Of a DNA stretch of 9,791 nucleotides, positions 4,879 through 9,791 are shown piece by piece. The notes below the pieces were generated by a model, which did not search any database, was not told the origin of the DNA, and saw only the letters and a program-made list of their open reading frames with translations. The first letter of the stretch is position 1. The number at the start of each line of letters is the position of its first letter. Position numbers and translations under genes: made by a program. This DNA is from an uncultured Collinsella sp. GTDB lineage: Bacteria; Actinomycetota; Coriobacteriia; Coriobacteriales; Coriobacteriaceae. The DNA lies in NCBI GenBank assembly GCA_902489225.1, contig CABTZA010000061.1, forward strand, positions 1 to 9,791, read 5' to 3'.

Positions 4879-7560
4879 ATGCAAAAGGAATACCTGTCCG
4901 CCGCGGCGGAGGTGCTCAGCGACCAAGGTGTCGATGAGAACCTCGGCCTGAGCGACGACGAGGCGTCGTCGCGCCTCGCTAAGACAGGCCCTAACAAGCT
5001 CGAGGAAGCCGAGAAGACGCCGCTGTGGGAGCGCTTCTTTGAGCAGATGGCCGACCCCATGGTCATCATGCTGATCGTTGCCGCCGTCATCAGCGCGCTC
5101 ACGGGCATGGTCAAGGGCGAGGCGGACTTTGCCGATGTCGCCATCATCATGTTCGTCGTTATCGTCAACTCGGTGCTGGGCGTGGTCCAGGAGGCTAAAA
5201 GCGAGGAGGCTCTCGAGGCCCTGCAGGAGATGAGCGCGGCGCAGTCCAAGGTGCTGCGCGACGGCAAGCTCGTGCACCTGCCGAGCGCCGAGCTCGTGCC
5301 CGGTGACGTGATCATGCTCGAGGCGGGCGACTCCGTCCCGGCCGACTGCCGCGTGCTCGAGAGCGCCACGATGAAGATCGAGGAGGCCGCCCTTACCGGC
5401 GAGTCCGTGCCCGTCGAGAAGCATGCCAACGTGATCGAGCTCGCCGCCGGCACCGACGACGTGCCGCTCGGCGACCGCAAGAACATGTGCTACATGGGCT
5501 CCACCGTGGTGTACGGCCGTGGCCGCGCCGTCGTAGTCGGTACCGGTATGAACACCGAGATGGGTAAGATCGCCGGCGCCCTGGCCGAGGCCAAGGAAGA
5601 GCTCACGCCGCTGCAGGTGAAGCTTGCCGAGCTCAGCCGCATCCTCACTATCATGGTTATCGTCATCTGCGTCGTTATCTTTGGCGTCGACATCATCCGC
5701 CACGGCGTGGGCAACGTTCTCACCGACCCGACCGCGCTGCTCGATACCTTTATGGTCGCTGTCTCGCTTGCCGTCGCCGCCATCCCTGAGGGTCTGGTTG
5801 CCGTCGTGACTATCGTGCTTTCGCTCGGCGTGACCAAAATGGCCAAGCGCCAGGCGATTATCCGCAAGCTCTCTGCCGTCGAGACCCTTGGCTGCACGCA
5901 GACCATCTGCTCCGACAAGACCGGTACCCTTACCCAAAACAAGATGACCGTCGTCAAGCACGAGCTCGCTGCGCCTAAGGAGAAGTTCCTGGCCGGTATG
6001 GCGCTGTGCTCCGATGCCCAGTGGGACGAGGACCTGGGCGAGGCCGTTGGTGAGCCGACTGAGTGCGCGCTCGTCAACGATGCCGGCAAGGCTGGTCTTA
6101 CTGGCCTGACTGTCGAGCACCCGCGCGTGGGCGAGGCCCCGTTCGACTCGGGCCGTAAGATGATGTCCGTGGTCGTCGAGACCCTGGATGGCGAGTACGA
6201 GCAGTACACCAAGGGCGCGCCCGACGTGGTGATCGGCCTGTGCACCCATATCTACGAGGGCGATAAGGTTGTCCCCCTGACCGAGGAACGTCGTGCCGAG
6301 CTCGTGGCCGCCAACAAGGCCATGGCCGACGAGGCCCTGCGCGTGCTGGCGCTGGCAAGCCGCACCTACACCGAGGTCCCGGCCGACTGCAGTCCCGCCG
6401 CGCTCGAGCATGACCTGGTCTTCTGCGGCCTGTCCGGCATGATTGACCCGGTTCGTCCCGAGGTCGCCGACGCCATCCGCGAGGCGCACGATGCCGGTAT
6501 CCGCACCGTCATGATCACGGGCGACCACATCGACACCGCCGTGGCCATCGCCAAGCAGCTGGGCATCGTCACCGATCGCAGCCATGCCATCACCGGTGCC
6601 GACCTCGATCGCATGAGCGACGAGGAACTCGACGCGCACATCGAGGACTACGGCGTGTATGCCCGCGTCCAGCCCGAGCATAAGACACGCATCGTCGAGG
6701 CTTGGAAGTCGCGCGACCAGATCGTGGCCATGACGGGCGACGGCGTCAACGACGCCCCGTCCATCAAGCGCGCCGACATCGGCGTTGGCATGGGCATCAC
6801 CGGTACCGATGTCACCAAGAACGTCGCCGACATGGTGCTTGCCGACGACAATTTCGCCACCATCATCGGTGCCTGCGAAGAGGGCCGTCGCATCTACGAC
6901 AACATCCGCAAGGTCATCCAGTTCCTGCTTTCGGCCAACCTTGCTGAGGTGTTCTCGGTGTTTATCGCCACGCTCATCGGCTTTACCATCTTCCAGCCGG
7001 TGCAGCTGCTGTGGGTGAACCTGGTCACCGACTGCTTCCCCGCGCTCGCGCTGGGCATGGAGGATGCCGAGGGTGACATCATGAAGCGCAAGCCGCGCAA
7101 CGCCAAGGACGGTGTCTTTGCCGGACATATGGGTCTGGACTGCGTGGTCCAGGGTCTGATCATCACCGTGCTGGTGCTGGCGAGCTTCTTTGTGGGCGTG
7201 TACTTTGACATGGGCTACATTCACATCGCTGATATGATCGCCGGCAATGCCGACGAGGAAGGCGTGATGATGGCGTTCATCACGCTCAACATGGTCGAGA
7301 TTTTCCACTGCTTCAATATGCGCAGCCGTCGTGCGTCGCTGTTCACCATGAAGAAGCAGAACAAGTGGCTGTGGGCTTCCGCTGCGCTGGCGCTGGTGCT
7401 GACGGTGATCGTGACCGTACAGCCGACGCTTGCCGAGATGTTCTTTGGCCCTGTGACGCTTGAGCTCAAGGGCGTTCTTGCCGCGCTGGGCCTGGCCTTC
7501 CTGATCATCCCGCTGATGGAGATCTACAAGGCGATCATGCGCGCGGTCGAGAAGGAGTAA
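4879..7560 (+). CDS. P-type Ca2+-transporting ATPase (P2A/SERCA-like)
   Basis: This 893-residue membrane pump would use ATP to export Ca2+ from the cytoplasm. An N-terminal cation-ATPase domain (about 5-70) leads to M1-M2. The actuator domain carries TGES (173-176). M3-M4 include AIPEGL with Glu304. The phosphorylation motif SDKTGTLT has Asp346; KGAPD (445-449) belongs to the nucleotide domain, and TGDH (547-550) and TGDGVNDAP (619-627) to the hinge. M5-M10 follow. Putative Ca2+ ligands are all present: Glu304 (M4), Asn687 and Glu690 (M5), Asn714, Thr717 and Asp718 (M6), and Glu807 (M8). These match both SERCA Ca2+ sites, unlike one-site bacterial pumps such as LMCA1. Length is typical for the group. 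The ATG follows AGGAGGGG, which is buried in the leader hairpin, so synthesis is probably controlled by that RNA. The gene stands alone. Transport of another divalent cation such as Mn2+ cannot be excluded. Confidence 0.94.
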   Translation: MQKEYLSAAAEVLSDQGVDENLGLSDDEASSRLAKTGPNKLEEAEKTPLWERFFEQMADPMVIMLIVAAVISALTGMVKGEADFADVAIIMFVVIVNSVLGVVQEAKSEEALEALQEMSAAQSKVLRDGKLVHLPSAELVPGDVIMLEAGDSVPADCRVLESATMKIEEAALTGESVPVEKHANVIELAAGTDDVPLGDRKNMCYMGSTVVYGRGRAVVVGTGMNTEMGKIAGALAEAKEELTPLQVKLAELSRILTIMVIVICVVIFGVDIIRHGVGNVLTDPTALLDTFMVAVSLAVAAIPEGLVAVVTIVLSLGVTKMAKRQAIIRKLSAVETLGCTQTICSDKTGTLTQNKMTVVKHELAAPKEKFLAGMALCSDAQWDEDLGEAVGEPTECALVNDAGKAGLTGLTVEHPRVGEAPFDSGRKMMSVVVETLDGEYEQYTKGAPDVVIGLCTHIYEGDKVVPLTEERRAELVAANKAMADEALRVLALASRTYTEVPADCSPAALEHDLVFCGLSGMIDPVRPEVADAIREAHDAGIRTVMITGDHIDTAVAIAKQLGIVTDRSHAITGADLDRMSDEELDAHIEDYGVYARVQPEHKTRIVEAWKSRDQIVAMTGDGVNDAPSIKRADIGVGMGITGTDVTKNVADMVLADDNFATIIGACEEGRRIYDNIRKVIQFLLSANLAEVFSVFIATLIGFTIFQPVQLLWVNLVTDCFPALALGMEDAEGDIMKRKPRNAKDGVFAGHMGLDCVVQGLIITVLVLASFFVGVYFDMGYIHIADMIAGNADEEGVMMAFITLNMVEIFHCFNMRSRRASLFTMKKQNKWLWASAALALVLTVIVTVQPTLAEMFFGPVTLELKGVLAALGLAFLIIPLMEIYKAIMRAVEKE

Positions 7561-7572
7561 GTTAACCTGTCC

Positions 7573-7661
7573 GGGCCCGCCCCTGCGTGTTTTCTTCTTC
7601 GCTGGTCCTCGCGCTTCGCGCTGCGGGATCGCTCGGAAGAAAACACTCCCGGGGTGGGCCC
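7573..7661 (+). repeat. Large intergenic palindrome after the Ca2+ ATPase
   Basis: GGGCCCGCCCC (7573-7583) pairs with GGGGTGGGCCC (7651-7661), and GTGTTTTCTTC (7587-7597) pairs perfectly with GAAGAAAACAC (7636-7646). A 3/4-nt internal loop separates the two 11-bp stems, and the inner 38 bases can fold further around CGCGCTTCGCG. The single irregular pair is G-T, a G-U wobble if the plus strand is transcribed but C-A in the other strand, so the plus-strand RNA folds better. It begins 13 bases after the ATPase stop. It lacks a T run, so it is not a standard terminator; it may block 3' exonucleases or be a dispersed REP-like repeat. Confidence 0.75.
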
Positions 7662-7721
7662 TACGGTATCCTTGCTGGCTTTACTCCCGCGCGGATGAAA
7701 AAGGGTTGAGGGAAAGTTTGT

Positions 7722-7755
7722 GAGCTGGTCGGGCTTTGCCCGGCCAGCTCTTTTT
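7722..7755 (+). terminator. Rho-independent terminator between the Ca2+ ATPase and rsgA
   Basis: GAGCTGGTCGGGC (7722-7734) pairs with GCCCGGCCAGCTC (7738-7750), with one G-T pair and loop TTT, followed directly by five T. This is a strong terminator for plus-strand transcripts coming from the ATPase. It shows that the DNA upstream of 7804, although open in the rsgA frame, is not coding. Confidence 0.88.
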
Positions 7756-7759
7756 GATT

Positions 7760-7765
7760 TAAAAT
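7760..7765 (+). promoter_or_regulatory. -10 candidate for rsgA
   Basis: TAAAAT (5 of 6 to the -10 consensus) lies directly after the terminator. Transcription from about 7772 would give a 32-nt leader before the GTG at 7804. No -35 is recognisable at the right distance, so this is weak. An alternative TTGATT (7754-7759) with TGTGAT (7777-7782) would start too close to the ribosome binding site. Confidence 0.3.
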
Positions 7766-7803
7766 ACCTGCTCAGTTGTGATTTATGGTGCTGGGAGGCG
7801 CTT

Positions 7804-8988
7804 GTGGGCAAGGCTAAGGCTAAGGCGAAGAAAAAGACGACGGGGGCGCGGGCTAAGCGCGATCGTCGTCGGAAGCTTGCGACCGAGGCTCCCGCGTCTG
7901 CCGAGGAGTTGCTGGCAAGCGTGCCGGGACTTGACGCGCTGCAGGATGTCCCGGCGTTTGATGACCTGCCGGTCGATGGGGTTCAGCGGGCGGCATTTGA
8001 CGACTTTTGCGCACATGCTGAGGAGCCCGAGCAGATGCAGCTTGGCGCCGTGGTGCGCTTAGATCGCGGGTTTCCGCTGGTGGCGACGGCCGACGATACC
8101 TTTCGTGCCGAGCATGCCGTGGGGTTTGCCAAGTCGCGCGGCGAGGACGAGGTGCTGCTGCCCGCCGTGGGCGACCGTGTGGCGGTGCGCCGCGCTCCCG
8201 GGCACGATATGGGCGTGATTGAGTGCGTTCTGCCGCGCCGTACGAGCTTTGAGCGTTGGCGCGGCCGTGCCCGTGGAGAGCGCCAGGTGCTCTGCTCCAA
8301 CGTGGATAGCGTGCTAATCGTGCAGGCGCTCGGTGCCGGTGAGGTGCTGCTCGACCGCGTGGCGCGCTCGCTGGTGTTGGCGCTCGACTGCGATGCCGAG
8401 CCGGTGGTGGTGCTCACCAAAGCTGACCGCTGCGATGCCGAGGAGCTCGAGCGCGATCTGGACCGCGTGCGCCGCCTGGTGGGTCCGGACGTGCGCGTGA
8501 TCGTTACGTCCTCTGCCGAGGGCCGCGGCCTAGACGAGGTCCGTGCCTGCGTGCCTGCCGGGAGCTGCGCCATGATTCTGGGCGAGTCGGGTGCCGGCAA
8601 GTCGACGCTGCTCAATGCACTGCTGGGCCACGATACGTTGGCGACCGGCGGTGTGCGCGAACGCGACGACCAGGGCCGTCACACTACCGTCGCGCGCGTG
8701 ATGGTGGCGCTGCCGGGCGACGCCGGTGTGATCGCCGATGCCCCGGGCCTGCGCAGCCTACCGCTCGTGGGTCACGAGCGGGGTCTGGCGCGCGCCTTCC
8801 CCGAGATTGTTGAGGCATCGCGCGCGTGCCGGTTTGGCGATTGCACACATACCCATGAGCCGGGTTGCGCCGTTCGCGAGGCCGAGGACGCCGGGCAGAT
8901 CGACAGTCTGCGTCTGGAAACGTTCCAAAACTTGGCGTCATCCATGCGCGTGAGCGCTCAAATGCTCGATCCCGATGTCCATCTGTAA
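7804..8988 (+). CDS. rsgA: Ribosome small subunit-dependent GTPase A
   Basis: This 394-residue cytoplasmic protein is a circularly permuted GTPase that helps late maturation of the 30S subunit and checks the decoding centre. The GTG at 7804 is chosen because GGGAGG ends 5 bases before it; earlier codons in frame fall in the upstream terminator. A Lys/Arg-rich tail (residues 2-24) is followed by an OB fold (about 80-150, GAVVRLDRGFPLV to RRTSF). The permuted G motifs come next: TKAD (G4, 205-208), TSS (G5, near 235), GESGAGKST (G1, 260-268), GRHTT with His293 in switch I, and DAPG (G3, 312-315; more often DTPG). The zinc site is Cys342, Cys347, His349 and Cys355 in CRFGDCTHTHEPGC. The protein is longer than the roughly 300 to 350 residues common for RsgA; the excess is the basic tail and a linker before the OB fold. 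A terminator follows, so it is probably transcribed alone. Confidence 0.95.
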   Translation: MGKAKAKAKKKTTGARAKRDRRRKLATEAPASAEELLASVPGLDALQDVPAFDDLPVDGVQRAAFDDFCAHAEEPEQMQLGAVVRLDRGFPLVATADDTFRAEHAVGFAKSRGEDEVLLPAVGDRVAVRRAPGHDMGVIECVLPRRTSFERWRGRARGERQVLCSNVDSVLIVQALGAGEVLLDRVARSLVLALDCDAEPVVVLTKADRCDAEELERDLDRVRRLVGPDVRVIVTSSAEGRGLDEVRACVPAGSCAMILGESGAGKSTLLNALLGHDTLATGGVRERDDQGRHTTVARVMVALPGDAGVIADAPGLRSLPLVGHERGLARAFPEIVEASRACRFGDCTHTHEPGCAVREAEDAGQIDSLRLETFQNLASSMRVSAQMLDPDVHL

Positions 8989-9006
8989 TTGATTTTTCCT
9001 ATGACA

Positions 9007-9040
9007 GCCGTCTCCCAACTGTTCGGGAGACGGCTTTTTT
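9007..9040 (+). terminator. Rho-independent terminator of rsgA
   Basis: GCCGTCTCCC (9007-9016) pairs perfectly with GGGAGACGGC (9025-9034) around an 8-nt loop and is followed by six T. It begins 18 bases after the rsgA stop codon. Confidence 0.93.
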
Positions 9041-9078
9041 GCTGCGGAAAAGCCTCGAAATATGCAGTTTGCTGACGT

Positions 9079-9160
9079 GCTGACCAAAACCTTGCCACGA
9101 GCTTGACGGGCTGGTCAGCTTTTGGTTAGCGATTGGTTTGACATCGAAAACCAAGATCGC
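9079..9160. promoter_or_regulatory. Dyad-rich leader/promoter region of the SAF-domain gene
   Basis: GCTGACCAAAA (9079-9089) pairs with TTTTGGTTAGC (9120-9130; one G-T pair), while its GCTGACC part can instead pair with GGTCAGC (9113-9119). A second imperfect hairpin joins GCGAT and TGGTTT (9129-9139) to AAACCA and ATCGC (9148-9153, 9156-9160). A consensus -35 TTGACA at 9138-9143 overlaps the second hairpin's left arm and loop, but the bases 16 to 18 further on (GATTGC region) make a poor -10. This looks like an operator or promoter region rather than a named riboswitch. Confidence 0.4.
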
Positions 9161-9240
9161 GATTGCGCCGCTTTGCACTCTGACCGCCCAGACAATGGTG
9201 GTACGGGCATTCGCCCGGCACTGCCATGAGAGGAGCGGCC

Positions 9241-9791
9241 GTGAACAAGAGCAAGCGCATCGCCATCAGTCTGGTCGCGGGCGTGCTCGCTGCTCTGCTC
9301 TGCATGGTTTACGGCTCGTCGATCCGCTCGCAAGCCGAACAGGTCCAGGCTGAGACCTTGGCCAAGTATGGTGGCGATCGCGTCGAGGTATGCGTCGCGG
9401 CGCGCGATATCGATGTGGGCGAGACCCTCGATGAGACCAATGTCATAACCCAGGAATGGCTGACGAGTTTGCTGCCGCGTGACGCGGCGACCGAGCTGCG
9501 CCAGGTACGCGGCGACGTGACGACTTCACGTATTCCCAAAAACGCCGTGATCTGCAATGTCTACACCAAGGCCGAGAGCCACAAGCTCGAGGTGCCTAAG
9601 GGCAAAGTCGCCGTTTCGGTGGCGGTCGATGCCGAGCACTCGGTCGGCGGTGCTGCGGGCGTGGGCAGCTACGTGGATGTGTATGTGCAAAAAGACGGCG
9701 TAACCGATCGACTGTGCGGCGCGTACGTGATCGATACCAGTGAGGATTCCGGTGCCACGCGCGAGGGCAAGATCGAATGGGTGACGCTGGC
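9241..9791 (+). CDS. SAF-domain protein, CpaB/RcpC-like Flp pilus assembly, 5' part
   Basis: The frame starts at a GTG (9241-9243) five bases after AGGAG (9231-9235) and stays open to the window end, giving 183 residues. Residues 2-6 are basic, followed by a membrane segment at about 7-26 (IAISLVAGVLAALLCMVYG), so the protein is probably anchored with its bulk outside the cytoplasm. A SAF domain follows (about 48-110: VEVCVAARDIDVGETL to RIPKNAVIC). Next comes a CpaB-like block, KVAVSVAVDAEHSVGG then GSYVDVYVQKDG, matching the usual VpvD...vgG...pGd.VDVy pattern. In Tad/Flp systems CpaB/RcpC helps assemble or stabilise the pilus export apparatus. The downstream genes, expected to be CpaE, CpaF and TadB/C-like, lie beyond the window, so the pilus role is inferred. 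It has its own leader region, separated from rsgA by a terminator. Another SAF-type protein is possible. Confidence 0.8.
   Translation, partial: MNKSKRIAISLVAGVLAALLCMVYGSSIRSQAEQVQAETLAKYGGDRVEVCVAARDIDVGETLDETNVITQEWLTSLLPRDAATELRQVRGDVTTSRIPKNAVICNVYTKAESHKLEVPKGKVAVSVAVDAEHSVGGAAGVGSYVDVYVQKDGVTDRLCGAYVIDTSEDSGATREGKIEWVTL

Noticed and set aside
4825..7308. An 827-codon open frame on the minus strand opposite the Ca2+ ATPase
   Set aside because: Composition is dominated by His, Asp, Gly and Val with no domain, and the opposite strand carries all P-type ATPase motifs. It results from codon bias.
9041..9240. GEMM-type c-di-GMP riboswitch before the pilus-like gene
   Set aside because: The conserved GCAAA/ACGCAAAGC-like segments and the tetraloop receptor pattern are not visible.

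Overview
The window looks like a chromosomal segment of a high-GC Coriobacteriia actinomycete, most likely Collinsella or a close relative. This rests on GC-rich codon use, strong AGGAGG-type ribosome binding sites, GTG starts, and the particular mix of gene families; no rRNA or other marker gene is present to confirm it.

Layout, left to right. (1) The 3' part of an ECF/CbiO-type ABC transporter ATPase (+), cut by the window start, followed by a short hairpin. (2) A zinc-dependent phospholipase C family protein (+). (3) Converging on it with overlapping stop codons, a minus-strand protein whose C-terminal half resembles a DUF559/PD-(D/E)xK-like nuclease domain; its function is unknown. (4) A 422-base gap with a 128-bp element bounded by 23-bp near-perfect inverted repeats, a small palindrome, and a strong pyruvate kinase terminator. 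(5) Pyruvate kinase (-). (6) A 441-base divergent intergenic region holding the pyruvate kinase promoter and, on the other strand, the promoter and a structured leader for the next gene. (7) A large P-type Ca2+ ATPase (+). (8) A 243-base gap with a roughly 90-nt palindrome and a classical terminator. (9) The ribosome-assembly GTPase RsgA (+) with its own terminator. (10) The 5' part of a CpaB/RcpC-like SAF-domain protein (+), cut by the window end and probably the first gene of a Flp/Tad pilus locus.

Most genes are individual transcription units of core physiology (vitamin or metal uptake, glycolysis, cation export, ribosome maturation) and I see no operon linking them. The most interesting signal is not a protein. 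It is the about 110-nt leader of the Ca2+ ATPase. One hairpin has a 7-nt loop perfectly complementary to the loop of a second hairpin, and the second hairpin buries the Shine-Dalgarno sequence. The second loop can also compete for another strand of the first hairpin. This is the architecture of a translational riboswitch or other cis-acting RNA switch, and I do not recognise it as a named class. The inverted-repeat element at 2606-2733 next to the nuclease-like gene is the second candidate worth following.
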